Assembly: GCA_015075445.1 (NCBI GenBank)
Contig: JABTUJ010000021.1
Location: 62,001-126,000, forward strand
Source of the DNA: Verrucomicrobiales bacterium
Lineage (GTDB): Bacteria > Verrucomicrobiota > Verrucomicrobiia > Limisphaerales > J093
Direction of reading: 5' to 3'
DNA length: 64,000 nucleotides
A program made the translations under genes and the position numbers. Below the pieces are notes generated by a model. That model saw only the letters and a list, made by a program, of their open reading frames with translations. It did no database searches and had not been told where the DNA came from. How positions within the stretch are numbered: position 1 is the first letter of the stretch; the number at the start of each line of letters is the position of its first letter. This document shows, piece after piece, positions 26,599-35,761 of this stretch.

Positions 26599-28538
26599 GT
26601 GATCGAGAGGTAGGTGTATTCCTTCAGGCCCTTCTCGTATTCATCGAGCAGGCGCATGGCCTCGGAGGGTTTGAGTTTGTCCGATTTGATCGCGGCGTCC
26701 ATCTGGGCCTTCATCTGGCGTTTGAGCTCGTTTTCGTCGTACTGCACCGCCTGCAGGGCCTCGACAATGGTGGCGCCCTGGATGATCTCCTCGACGTAGT
26801 AGCCCGCCGGCTCGTCGGGATCGAGAAACACATGCACTTCGTTGACCCGGCCGAACAGGTTGTGCAGGTCGCCCATGATGTCCTGGTAGGCGCCCATCAG
26901 AAAGAAGCCGAGGTAGTAGGGCTCGGTGCCCGGTGCCGCGGCGTGGTTCAAGGCGTGGAGCGGCAGGGTGTCGCGCACGTCGCGCAGGTCGATGAACCGG
27001 TTCACCTGTCCGTCCGAATCGCAGGTGATGTCCGCCAGCGTGGCCTCCCGCGTGGGCCGTTCGAGCAGCCGGCTGATCGGCATGATGGGAAAGAGCTGGT
27101 CCAGGGCCCAGTGATCCAGCAGCGACTGGAACACCGAGAAGTTGCAGAGGTACTGATCGGCCAGGCTGTCCTCGAGTTGGCGGATCTCCTCGGGCACATA
27201 CGCCTGGCCGCGGAACGACCGGACCACCGCCGCGCCGATTTCCCAGTAGAGGCTTTCGATGCGGGCCTTGTCCGGCAATTCGAGCAGGCCGAGCGAAAAC
27301 AAGGCGCGCGCGTCCTCCTTGTGCTCCTGGGCGTCGTGGTAGGCCTCAAGCTTGTTGAGTCGGGGCAGGCTCCGCTGGATATCGAGCAGCTCCCGGACCA
27401 GGCGGTGTTCCTGCCCGTTCGTCTCCTGAAGCCGGGGCGACTGGGTCTTCGCAATGGCTCCAAACACCTCGACGATCAAGACGCTGTGGTGGGCCACGAT
27501 CGCCCGGCCGCTCTCGCTGATGATGTCGGGATGGGGCACCTTCTCGGCATTACACACGTCGCCGAGGTAGTACACGATGTCGTTCGTGTACTCCTGGAGC
27601 GTGTAATTGGTCGAGCTGTCAAACGCTGTGCGGCTGCCGTCGTAGTCGACTCCCAAGCCGCCGCCCACGTCGAGGTACCGGATCGGAAAGCCCATCTTCG
27701 CCAGCTTGGCGTAGAACCGCCCCGCCTCCTGCACCGCTTTCTTGATGGTCAGGATGTCGGGCACCTGGGAACCGATGTGAAAGTGCAGGAGCCGGAAGCT
27801 CCCGACGAGGTTCTCGGTGCGCAGCAGTTCGGCGGCGGCCAGCAGCTCGGCCGTGTTCAGACCGAACTTGGCATTCTCGCCCGCGCTCTGGGCCCACTTG
27901 CCCCGACCCTTGCTGGCCAGCCGGACGCGGATGCCGATCATCGGCTCGACGGCCATCTGGCGGGCCACCTCGAGGATCTGGCGGAGTTCCTCGATTTTCT
28001 CGACCACGAGGATCACTTCCTTGCCGAGCTTGCGGCCCAGCAAAGCCATGCGGATGAAGGCGGCGTCCTTGTAGCCGTTGCACAACATGAGGTTGCCCGG
28101 CTGCCCCTGCAGCGCGAGCCCGGCGAACAGCTCGGGCTTGCTCCCCACCTCGAGGCCGAAATCATGGGGCCGCCCGGCATCGAGGATTTCCTCCACCACC
28201 TCCCGCAACTGATTGACCTTGATCGGGAACACGCCCCGGTACCGGCCCTGGTACTGGAACTCCTCGATCGAATGCCGGAACGCCTGGTTGATCGCCTCAA
28301 CCCGGTGGCGCAGGATGTCTTGAAACCGGATCAACAGCGGGAACCGCAGCCCCCGTCCCCGGGCCTCCTCGGCCACGTCGGTGAGATCCACCGCGGCGCC
28401 TTTGTCCTGCAGCGGCTTGGCGACCACATGGCCTTCGGCATTGATGTCAAAATAGCCCGCGCCCCAGCGGTCGATGTTGTATAGGCTGCGCGCCGCCGCG
28501 AGGTCCCACGGAGGCGCGTCGTCGGAGTGTTGGCTCAT
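26595..28538 (-). CDS. speA: Biosynthetic arginine decarboxylase
   Basis: 647 residues, intact, normal length. PLP enzyme turning arginine into agmatine for polyamines. GVFPIKVNQ gives the PLP Lys (about 107), LHFHIGSQVPD and YLDVGGGLGVDYDGS bind the cofactor, and DIISESGRAIVAHHSVLI and YLCNFSVFQSLLDHWA (active-site Cys) come later. The C-terminal helical part ends EYTYLSIT. ATG at 28538; the next gene overlaps its stop. Confidence 0.97.
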   Translation of the reverse strand: MSQHSDDAPPWDLAAARSLYNIDRWGAGYFDINAEGHVVAKPLQDKGAAVDLTDVAEEARGRGLRFPLLIRFQDILRHRVEAINQAFRHSIEEFQYQGRYRGVFPIKVNQLREVVEEILDAGRPHDFGLEVGSKPELFAGLALQGQPGNLMLCNGYKDAAFIRMALLGRKLGKEVILVVEKIEELRQILEVARQMAVEPMIGIRVRLASKGRGKWAQSAGENAKFGLNTAELLAAAELLRTENLVGSFRLLHFHIGSQVPDILTIKKAVQEAGRFYAKLAKMGFPIRYLDVGGGLGVDYDGSRTAFDSSTNYTLQEYTNDIVYYLGDVCNAEKVPHPDIISESGRAIVAHHSVLIVEVFGAIAKTQSPRLQETNGQEHRLVRELLDIQRSLPRLNKLEAYHDAQEHKEDARALFSLGLLELPDKARIESLYWEIGAAVVRSFRGQAYVPEEIRQLEDSLADQYLCNFSVFQSLLDHWALDQLFPIMPISRLLERPTREATLADITCDSDGQVNRFIDLRDVRDTLPLHALNHAAAPGTEPYYLGFFLMGAYQDIMGDLHNLFGRVNEVHVFLDPDEPAGYYVEEIIQGATIVEALQAVQYDENELKRQMKAQMDAAIKSDKLKPSEAMRLLDEYEKGLKEYTYLSIT

Positions 28539-28646
28539 GCTCGGACCAAGTTGGCGGCACTATAGGAAGCCGCCGCGGAAGAATTCAATACGCTGCCCAC
28601 GAAATCTTCGTGACGACATCCCCGGGGGATCGGATTCTGTCGCCCC

Positions 28647-29408
28647 ATGCCGTCCGTAGCCCTGGCCACGCTGGCCCGCCACTGCGACTCCCTGCTTCGC
28701 CCCGGAGAATTCACGGACTGGGACGGCGCGTGCAACGGTCTACAGGTCGAAAACCGCGGCGCCATCACGCGCCTGGCCGCGGCGGTGGACGCCAGCCTGG
28801 CCACTGCGGAACTGGCCGTGGCCGCCGGCGCCAACCTTTTGCTCGTGCACCACGGTCTCTTCTGGAGTTCCACCCATCCGTGGACCGGCCATCGCTACCG
28901 GCTGATGCGCCTCCTGCTCGACCACGACATCGCGGTGTACAGCTCGCACCTGCCCCTCGACGCCCATCCACGGCTCGGCAACAACGCCCGGCTCAGTGCC
29001 GCGCTCGGCCTCCGTTCCCGTGCTCCCTTTTTCCAGTGCAAGGGGCGGCCCATCGGGTTCCAGTCCCGTGTGCGCCTGCCTCGCACCACCCTGGCGCAGC
29101 GCCTGGAACAAACGCTGGGCAAACCCGCGCTTCTCCTGCCGGGCGGCCCGGAGGTCTGCCGGCGCGTCGGCGTCGTCACCGGCGGCGCCGGCGCGGAGCT
29201 GGCTCAAGCGGTCGATGAGGGTGTGGACACGTTCATCACGGGCGAAGGGCCGCACTGGACGTTCGCGCAGGCCGAGGCCCTCGGCGTGAACGTCTTTTAC
29301 GGCGGCCACTACGCCACTGAGACTTTCGGGGTCAAGGCGCTCGCCGATCATCTGAGTCGCGAGTTCAACCTCCCCTGGAGCTTCCTGGATCACCCCTCCG
29401 GCTTGTGA
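28647..29408 (+). CDS. NIF3-family dinuclear metal protein
   Basis: 253 residues. Fold of the NIF3/YbgI family, toroidal hexamers with two metals. Metal ligands visible: LLVHHGLFW (His68, His69), SSHLPLDAHP and, near the end, FYGGHYATET with His and Glu. Once called GTP cyclohydrolase 1 type 2, but that activity is contested, so function stays open. It overlaps the folA start by 4 bases (GTGA), so the two are translationally coupled. Confidence 0.93.
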   Translation: MPSVALATLARHCDSLLRPGEFTDWDGACNGLQVENRGAITRLAAAVDASLATAELAVAAGANLLLVHHGLFWSSTHPWTGHRYRLMRLLLDHDIAVYSSHLPLDAHPRLGNNARLSAALGLRSRAPFFQCKGRPIGFQSRVRLPRTTLAQRLEQTLGKPALLLPGGPEVCRRVGVVTGGAGAELAQAVDEGVDTFITGEGPHWTFAQAEALGVNVFYGGHYATETFGVKALADHLSREFNLPWSFLDHPSGL

Positions 29409-30043
29409 CCGACCCGGCCCCGCCCCCGCTCGCTCCCGCGGCCGCGGAGACCGTTCACGGGATCCAGCCAGCCGGCGCTACGGCACAGCCCGTGCGGGTT
29501 CGGCTGCCGTTCCAGGCGATCGCCGCCATGGCCCTCAATCGCGTCATCGGCTGCGGCAACCGCCTGCCGTGGCATCTGCCCGAGGACTTTCGCTGGTTCA
29601 AACAGCTCACGCTCCATCACGTCCTCTTGATGGGGCGCCGGACCTTCGCGTCCATCGGCCGCGCGCTTCCCCAGCGCCAGACCATCGTGCTGACGCGTTC
29701 GGGCTGGACCCACCCGGAGGTGCTCACCGCCCCCGATTTGGATGCCTTGCCCCTGGTCCCGGACGATCCCCGGACGGTGTTCGTCTGTGGTGGAGCGGAG
29801 GTGTACGCCCAGGCGTTGCCGCGTTGCTCCGACCTCTACCTCACGCTCGTGAAACGCACGGTCGAGGGCGACGCCTTCTTCCCGCCGTTTGAAGACCAAT
29901 TCGAGCTCGTCGGGGAGCTCCGGGACACGCCCGAGTTCAAGATCCTGCACTACCGGAACCGGCTCCTGGTGGCCGCCGGCACCCGTGCCACGCCGCATCC
30001 GTCCGCAGCTTCCGCCTTGAACCCGTGGCCTCCGGCCGGGTAA
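29405..30043 (+). CDS. folA: Dihydrofolate reductase
   Basis: Reduces dihydrofolate with NADPH. Core features: IAAMALNRVIGCGNRLPWHL, PEDFRWFK with the acidic residue (about 60), VLLMGRRTF, VFVCGGAEVYAQALP and a final strand. Including the overlapping GTG start it is 212 residues, about 50 more than usual: ~36 extra at the N-terminus (Pro/Ala-rich) and a tail of ~20. The true start may be later, but the GTGA overlap with the NIF3 gene supports the long form. Confidence 0.92.
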   Translation: MTDPAPPPLAPAAAETVHGIQPAGATAQPVRVRLPFQAIAAMALNRVIGCGNRLPWHLPEDFRWFKQLTLHHVLLMGRRTFASIGRALPQRQTIVLTRSGWTHPEVLTAPDLDALPLVPDDPRTVFVCGGAEVYAQALPRCSDLYLTLVKRTVEGDAFFPPFEDQFELVGELRDTPEFKILHYRNRLLVAAGTRATPHPSAASALNPWPPAG

Positions 30044-30053
30044 ACCTCCGCGT

Positions 30054-30776
30054 GTGGGCGCCCAATGGAAACAGGCCGGTCGCGAGGCGGCCGCGCAGAA
30101 GAAGGGTCAGTTGGTCAGCAAGCTCGTCCGCGAGATGATGGTCGCGGCCAAGCTCGGCGGCGGTGATCCGGACCTCAATCCGCGCCTGGCCGCGGCGGTT
30201 GAGAAAGCCAAGAAGGCCTCGGTCACGCGCGACACCATTGAGCGGGCCATCAAGAAAGGCAGCGGTCAGACCGGCGAGATGGTCCACTTCGAGACCTTGA
30301 TCTACGAGGGCTTCGCGCCGCACAAGGTCCCGGTGGTGGTCGAGTGCCTCACCGACAACCGCAACCGGACCGCGCCCGAAATCCGCAATCTGTTCCGGGC
30401 GGGCACACTCGGCCAGCCCGGCAGCATGGCCTTCTTCTTCGACCGCGCCGGCGTGGTCGAGGCCGCCCATCCCGACGCGACCCGCGATGCGGAGGCGGAT
30501 GCCATCGAAGCCGGGGCGCAGAACCTGGAGGCGCTCGAGGCCGAGGAGACCCCGGCCGGGCAGGTCGGCGCACGGTTTCTCACCGACCCCAAGGATCTCA
30601 CCGCGGTGAGCGGCTGGCTGGCCAAGGCGGGCTGGAAGATCCTGGCCAGCGAGCTTCGCCACCTGGCGAAGAACCCCGTCGAGCTCAGCGAGACCGAGCG
30701 CCGCGAAGTCGCCGAGTTCCTCGATGCGCTGGACGACCACGACGACGTGCACCACGTCTACGCCGCTCTGAAATAG
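30054..30776 (+). CDS. YebC/PmpR-family protein
   Basis: 240 residues from a GTG start, normal length. N-terminus MGAQWKQAG lacks the usual SGHSKW but keeps the fold: RDTIERAIKKGSG, YEGFAPHKVPVVVECLTDNR, NLFRAGTLGQPGSMAFFF. Family members bind DNA or assist translation of proline runs; which applies here is unknown. Third gene of the NIF3-folA-yebC run, 10 bases after folA, convergent with the helicase. Confidence 0.93.
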   Translation: MGAQWKQAGREAAAQKKGQLVSKLVREMMVAAKLGGGDPDLNPRLAAAVEKAKKASVTRDTIERAIKKGSGQTGEMVHFETLIYEGFAPHKVPVVVECLTDNRNRTAPEIRNLFRAGTLGQPGSMAFFFDRAGVVEAAHPDATRDAEADAIEAGAQNLEALEAEETPAGQVGARFLTDPKDLTAVSGWLAKAGWKILASELRHLAKNPVELSETERREVAEFLDALDDHDDVHHVYAALK

Positions 30777-30787
30777 CGCCGGGTCGT

Positions 30788-30812
30788 TGTGGTGCGGGCT
30801 TCCAGCCTGCAC
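30788..30812. repeat. Interspersed 25-bp element, copy 1
   Basis: The string TGTGGTGCGGGCTTCCAGCC followed by TGCAC is identical here and at 37408-37432. Its ends are complementary (GTGC...GGCT against AGCC...GCAC), so it may fold into a small hairpin. Confidence 0.8.
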
Positions 30813-30834
30813 TCCCTGGCAGCGTGCGGGCCCT

Positions 30835-32061
30835 CTACCGTCGCGCCGGGCCGAAGTGGTAGACGCGCCCGATGCGGCCTCCCCGGGCGCGGCGCTGATG
30901 CAGCGGGGTGCTCCCCGGTTTGAGCTCCTCGAACAACGCGGTGTAGACGTACGGAAAATCGTCCAGCTTCGCCCGCTCGACCTTCCGCCCGATGAACCGT
31001 TCGATGGCCATCACGTGCATCGCGTCCTCAGCCGTCATCAGGGTCAAGGCGTCCCCGGTGGCCTGGGCGCGCCCGGTGCGCCCGATGCGATGCACGTAGT
31101 CCTCCGGGTGCTGCGGCACATCGTAGTTGATCACGTGGCTGACGTCCTCGATGTCCAGTCCGCGCGAGGCGATGTCGGTGGCGACCAACACCTCGTAGCG
31201 GCCGTCCCGGAACCCGCGCAGCGCCTGTTCCCGTTCCCGCTGCGTGCGGTTCGAGTGCAGTACCGCCACGGCGTGATTGTGCCGCTTGAGGGTGCCGGCG
31301 ACCTGGTCCGCGCCGTGCTTGGTGCGGCAGAAGACGATCACCAGAATCGAAGTTCAACTGCTTCTGAATGGCCAGCAGCAGGTCGGTCTTCTGCCGGGAC
31401 GACACGGGTAGATCGCGTGCCACCGTTTCCGCCGGGGACGCCGCACCCCGATCTCCACGACTTCCGGTGCGTGCATCGCCCAACGGATCAGCGTCTCGAT
31501 CTCCGGGGGGATCGTCGCCGAGAACAGGGAGGTGTGTCGTTTGCGCGCGCACTTCTCGATGATCCGTTTCACGTCCGGCAGAAACCCCATGTCGAGCATC
31601 CGGTCGGCCTCGTCCAGCACCAGGTACTGGACGCGGTCCAGCCGCAACGTGCCGCGTCCCAGGTGATCCAACAGCCGGCCCGGTGTCGCCACCAGGATGT
31701 CGACGCCTTTGCGGAGCGCCTCGTTCTGCAGCCCATAGCCCACGCCACCGTAGGCCACCGCCACCTGGAGCTTGGTGAACCGGGCGTAGTCGCGGAACGC
31801 CGTCTCCACCTGCGCGGCCAGCTCGCGGGTCGGTTCGAGCACCAGACACCGCGGCCCCGGCGCCGGCGTACCGAGCCGGGAGAGAATCGGCAGCGCAAAC
31901 GCCGCGGTCTTGCCCGTGCCCGTCTGCGCGCTGCCGATCAGGTCGCGACCCTCCATCACCAGCGGGATGGCGCGGAGCTGAATGGGCGTCGGTTGCACGT
32001 AACCGGCCGCACGCACCCCCGTCAACACCGGTTCGGACAGACCCAATTGGGCAAATGGCAT
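30835..32061 (-). CDS. DEAD-box RNA helicase, RhlE-like (two frameshifts)
   Basis: About 410 residues. Motifs in order: Q motif GYVQPTPIQLRAIP, I AQTGTGKTAAFALP, Ia LVLEPTRELAAQ, II VLDEADRMLDMGF, III SATIPPE, then after the breaks VFCRTKHGAD, V ATDIASRGLDIEDVSHVINY and VI HRIGRTGRAQA. The frame shifts near 31440 and 31345, each fixed by one base. The C-terminal tail is short. ATG at 32061 is the natural start. ATP-dependent RNA unwinding; RhlE versus other subtypes is inferred. Confidence 0.9.
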
Positions 32062-32236
32062 GGCGGGGAAAGTACCAGCCGGTCGGAAAATGGGAACTCT
32101 TAAGCCACGCCATCCGCCATGCGCTCCTGCCCGTGTGCACCCACTGTGGCGCCGAGAAACCGGTCGAACCCGCGGCCGAACCCGCCCGCATTTGAGCATT
32201 GCGCCCGGGACGGCGGGCGTGTTTAGTCAACCGCGT

Positions 32237-32313
32237 CGGAGCGTAGCTCAGCTTGGTAGAGCGCCAGCTTTGGGAGCTGGATGTCGCAGGTTCAAATCCT
32301 GTCGCTCCGACCA
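32237..32313 (+). tRNA. tRNA-Pro (TGG)
   Basis: Acceptor CGGAGCG/CGCTCCG, D-arm with GCTCAGCTTGGTAGAGC, anticodon stem CCAGC/GCTGG around TTTGGGA (anticodon TGG), T-loop GTTCAAATC, encoded CCA at 32311-32313. Its 3' side faces the three-gene cassette. Confidence 0.97.
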
Positions 32314-32565
32314 GTCTCCTGTCGGCAGGAACTCCGAGGGGCTGCCGGTCCGGGGTCCGAGCTCGTGCCGTGGGGCCGTTCCTCTTTCGCCTGGCGGCGC
32401 GTCCAGAGCGGAAGGGTCTGCATCCACGGGTCCGGGGCTACGCCGAGCGCAGTTTCTGATTGTGAGCTGAAGCCGGAATCCTCTGGAAAGAGGCCGCCTT
32501 GATCCTATGGCCGCAGGCCTTTGCTTGTAGACGCAGTCGGGGGATGTAGTTTGTGTTCCGTGCGC

Positions 32566-33210
32566 ATGCTGTTCAGGCCGACCAACTGGAATGTCGTCGT
32601 GCTCGGCGAGTGGAACGTCGCGATCTTCACGCCGGAGTGGATCGGGAAGAACGTGTTCGGGCTCGCCGAGGGAACGCCGATTTCCGTTGAGGTGCCGATT
32701 AATGTCCGCGCTCCCTGGCGGATTAAACACCAGAACGTTGCCGTGATGGCGAGCACCGGGAGGATCGAGTTTTCCTGCGATTCGCCCACATATGCGACCC
32801 TCGACGTCGCGCGGGGGTTTGCCCGCACCTCCCTGACAGAGCTTCCAAGAACGCCGGTTTCGGCCGCCGGTTTCAACCTTCGGTTCCAGAGCGGACAGAC
32901 GCCGCCCGAGCTGGCTGAGGCCATATCGGGAGGTGTGGACGAGGCCCTTGCCGATGCCGCTTACCGGATAGCAGGCCGAGCCACCCGCCGCTCCCTGGAG
33001 TTCCAGGATGGCTTGATCAACTGCGAGATTGCGATGGACGGCGACGAAACGGCCCGAATCACACTTAATTTTCACAGAGGCTCGATCGACCCTGAGGAAC
33101 TGAAGCGCTGGCTCTCGATTCCCATCGCTGAGGTCGAAGGGCACAGCGCCAGGATTCTCTCCACACTGAAAGGAGTCACTTATGAAGGAGATCACGAGCA
33201 GGACATCTGA
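32566..33210 (+). CDS. Unrecognised protein, first gene of a three-gene cassette
   Basis: 214 residues from ATG 32566 (a GTG two codons earlier is possible). I do not recognise the family. The first half looks beta-rich (WNVVVLGEWNVAIFTPEWI, ISVEVPINVRAPWRI); the middle has HTPV-like TPVSAAGFNLRF; the C-terminal part has LEFQDGLINCEIAM and alternating charged strands. No membrane helix. Starts 252 bases downstream of tRNA-Pro and overlaps the next gene by 29 bases. Codon use is less extreme in GC than its neighbours, which hints at transfer. Confidence 0.75.
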   Translation: MLFRPTNWNVVVLGEWNVAIFTPEWIGKNVFGLAEGTPISVEVPINVRAPWRIKHQNVAVMASTGRIEFSCDSPTYATLDVARGFARTSLTELPRTPVSAAGFNLRFQSGQTPPELAEAISGGVDEALADAAYRIAGRATRRSLEFQDGLINCEIAMDGDETARITLNFHRGSIDPEELKRWLSIPIAEVEGHSARILSTLKGVTYEGDHEQDI

Positions 33211-33394
33211 GCAATCCGTCCAGTGTAAGTACGTGGAAGCAAGAGCGTTTTACCACGATACTTCGAGCGCCACTACCAACCACCACACCTCTGGGGGACG
33301 CACGTTCCTCGCCTCGAGCCAGAGCCAAAAGGTGACGGTTCGGTTCACCCCTCGGATGGCCGTTCACCAACCGAGTTCAGACGGGACGCTCTGA
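33182..33394 (+). CDS. Small unknown protein, second gene of cassette
   Basis: 70 residues, rich in Ser, Thr and His, start inside the end of the previous gene. It has the best ribosome site in the cassette: AAAGGAG six bases ahead of ATG. No recognised domain; the Ser/Thr stretch TSSATTNHHTSGG has no clear match. Because of the overlap and ribosome site it is probably translated, but its reality rests on that alone. Confidence 0.5.
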   Translation: MKEITSRTSEQSVQCKYVEARAFYHDTSSATTNHHTSGGRTFLASSQSQKVTVRFTPRMAVHQPSSDGTL

Positions 33395-33405
33395 CGGCGG
33401 CTGCC

Positions 33406-34269
33406 ATGCCGACGCACTGGACGTACCAAGCGGTCCGCCCGGATGAAGACCTGCAGCAGGGGGATATTCTGCGTCCTACGCAGGAACTGAGCCAGGTGTT
33501 CGGGCAAGTCCACCCTCATTTCACGGACCCCAAGTACCTTTCGTTTCTTGTCCTTACCCAATCTTGTGACTTGGTCCGGCGAAACGGTCGATGCTCGACC
33601 CGCTACATCAGCGTCGCGGTTGTCCGATCGCTCGCCGAAGTGTTGATCCGCCTCCTTGACACGGTCTGCCCTCCGATTCAACCCGGGGTTTACTCCGAGC
33701 GACACCGCCCGAAGGCGGAGCAGCTTCTGGAACGAGTTTTCAACCAGAACGAGGGCAGACTGGGACTCTTCTACCTGTTTCCCGATGCCGATGTCGGCCT
33801 CGGTGAAGACGCGGTCGCTTTCCTGCGAGTGAGCGTCACCTTCCGGGCGGATCACTACCCGCTGATGGTCCAGGCCCGAACTGGACGCCTCGCCGGGCCG
33901 TTTGAGAGCAAGCTGGGCTGGCTGATCGGCAACCTCTACTCGCGGGTGGCGACACCGGACTGGGAACCCTCCGAGCTGAGAACGCGCACGGAAGCCTACC
34001 TGGGTGAGTCGGCGGAGCAAGGCGTCCATTGGGTTCCCGAAGAACGGCTGCGGCAACTGCGGAAGGCGGGGATTCCGGTGGACCGCCTCGCTCCCGCCGA
34101 CCTGCTCGACCCTAAGGCTTTTCCGGTCCCGAACTCCAGGGATCTCGGCATAGAGCGCGTCGTGAACATCCTCACCGAGATTCTGGAAACTGCGGACAGC
34201 GGCCTGCTCAAGCGATTCAAACAGCGTCTTGAGAACGATGCGACGCTCCGATCGACCTTCCGCAGATAG
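33406..34269 (+). CDS. Unrecognised protein, third gene of cassette
   Basis: 287 residues, MPTHWTYQAVRPDEDLQQGD at the start. The stretch LSFLVLTQSCDLVRRNG, then YISVAVVRSL, resembles a set of poorly described bacterial proteins with a TQSCDL motif; function unknown to me. A middle stretch reads LFYLFPDADVGLGED, and the end is helical (NILTEILETADSGLLKRFKQ). No signal peptide or membrane helix. It starts 11 bases after the small gene and appears to close the cassette. Confidence 0.75.
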   Translation: MPTHWTYQAVRPDEDLQQGDILRPTQELSQVFGQVHPHFTDPKYLSFLVLTQSCDLVRRNGRCSTRYISVAVVRSLAEVLIRLLDTVCPPIQPGVYSERHRPKAEQLLERVFNQNEGRLGLFYLFPDADVGLGEDAVAFLRVSVTFRADHYPLMVQARTGRLAGPFESKLGWLIGNLYSRVATPDWEPSELRTRTEAYLGESAEQGVHWVPEERLRQLRKAGIPVDRLAPADLLDPKAFPVPNSRDLGIERVVNILTEILETADSGLLKRFKQRLENDATLRSTFRR

Positions 34270-34348
34270 GCGGTGCACCTTGACTGGCTCAGGGAAACGA
34301 GCGTGAAGTTGTGAAGTCTTGATGTCTTGTTGCCCACGCCCCCCCTCC

Positions 34349-35749
34349 ATGACACACGTTCGCCCGCTCCGCCGGCTGCCTTGGGCCACGCTCCCGCTGC
34401 TCCTTCTGGCCCACGCCGCCCAGCTCCCCACCGCCGAATCCCGCTTCCGCGTCGACCTGCCCCCGGCGCGCTTCGCCACCGAGCTGCTCACCAACTCCCT
34501 CTTCGGGATCAACACCGCGCTGGACCCGGCCCTGCCTGATTTCGAAGAACACCTCCGCCTCATGCAGGAACTGGGCGTGAAGTGGGCTCGGCAGGACTTT
34601 TCCTGGCGCCGCATCGAGCGCCAGCCCGGCGAGTACCACTGGCAGCCCTACGATCGGCTGGTCGAGGCCAGCCGCGCCCGCGGCATCCAGCTCCTGGGCT
34701 GTCTCGCCTATGCCCCCTCGTTCCACGACCCGCGCACCGCCCCCGGGGTCGAGGCCTACGCCCGGTTCGCCGCGGCCGCGGCCCTGCGCTACGCGGGGCG
34801 GGTCGACCACTGGCAGATCTGGAACGAGCCCAACGGCGGGTTCTGGCAGGGGTCCGCCGGCGATTATGCCCGCCTGCTCACCGCCGCCGGTTTCGCCATC
34901 CGCGACGCCCATCGTCCGGCGAAAGTCGTCGCGCTCAACATGGCGTTCTGTGATGTCCTCTGGGCGGGCCGGGTGTTGCGGCAGGTGCCGGCCAGCGCGT
35001 TCGACATCGTTGCCTTCCACCCCTACCGCCCGCCCAACGCGCCTGAGGACCCCTTCGATTGGTGGACCCTCGACCAGTACGTCAAGGTCTGGCACGGCGG
35101 CGAACTGCCGACCAACTATGCGCTGGTCAACATGACCTTCCTGGAACAAACCGCCGAACTCCAGAAGGTGATGCAGCAGCTCAACCGCTCGAAGCCCCTC
35201 TGGGTGACCGAAATCTGCTGGAACTCGCACCTCCATCCCTACGGCACCAGTGAACTGCGCCAGGCCGATCTCCTCGTCCGCTTCCACGCCCTCGCCCTGG
35301 GCTCCCAGCAGATTGCCAAGGTGTTCTGGTGGACCCTGCGTGATCAAGGCGTGCGGCAGTTCGACCAGGCGGACATGGTGGGCCTCACCCGCTTCGACCT
35401 GTCGCCCAAGTACGCCCACGCCGCCTACGGCTGGATGACCCGCATGCTCGAGGGCAAGCAATGGGTGCGCAACGATGCCTTCGGTCCCGACACCTTCGCG
35501 GTGGTGTTCACCGACCCCGCCAAGGCCGAGGACCTGATCGTCGCCTGGAGCACCCGCCCCTTCGCTTACGTGCGCGTGAACAACACGGAACGCGGCCTCC
35601 AGGTCCACGATCTATTCGGCACCCGCCGCTTCATCGAGTTCGACCCGCTGCGCACAGCGAGCCTCTCTCTGCCGCTGGGCGAAAGCCCGATCTACCTCAC
35701 CGGCGCCCCCGGCCTCAAGGCCGTCCCCAAACCGGATCCGGGGTGGTGA
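34349..35749 (+). CDS. Secreted clan GH-A glycoside hydrolase (GH39/GH5-like)
   Basis: 466 residues. Signal peptide LPWATLPLLLLAHAAQLPTA. The (beta/alpha)8 hallmarks are WARQDFSWRRIE, then WQIWNEPNGG with acid/base Glu160, and PLWVTEICWN with nucleophile Glu288, two strands apart as in retaining enzymes. A C-terminal beta part follows. Family assignment between GH39, GH5 and related groups is uncertain; the substrate is not visible. Single gene, convergent with the haem/PD40 gene (12 bases between stops). Confidence 0.85.
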   Translation: MTHVRPLRRLPWATLPLLLLAHAAQLPTAESRFRVDLPPARFATELLTNSLFGINTALDPALPDFEEHLRLMQELGVKWARQDFSWRRIERQPGEYHWQPYDRLVEASRARGIQLLGCLAYAPSFHDPRTAPGVEAYARFAAAAALRYAGRVDHWQIWNEPNGGFWQGSAGDYARLLTAAGFAIRDAHRPAKVVALNMAFCDVLWAGRVLRQVPASAFDIVAFHPYRPPNAPEDPFDWWTLDQYVKVWHGGELPTNYALVNMTFLEQTAELQKVMQQLNRSKPLWVTEICWNSHLHPYGTSELRQADLLVRFHALALGSQQIAKVFWWTLRDQGVRQFDQADMVGLTRFDLSPKYAHAAYGWMTRMLEGKQWVRNDAFGPDTFAVVFTDPAKAEDLIVAWSTRPFAYVRVNNTERGLQVHDLFGTRRFIEFDPLRTASLSLPLGESPIYLTGAPGLKAVPKPDPGW

Positions 35750-35761
35750 GACCCGAGCGGC

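Noticed and set aside
32248..33195. Minus-strand gene opposite the cassette and tRNA-Pro
   Set aside because: It runs through the tRNA and has no recognisable motif; the plus-strand frames have start sites and order.
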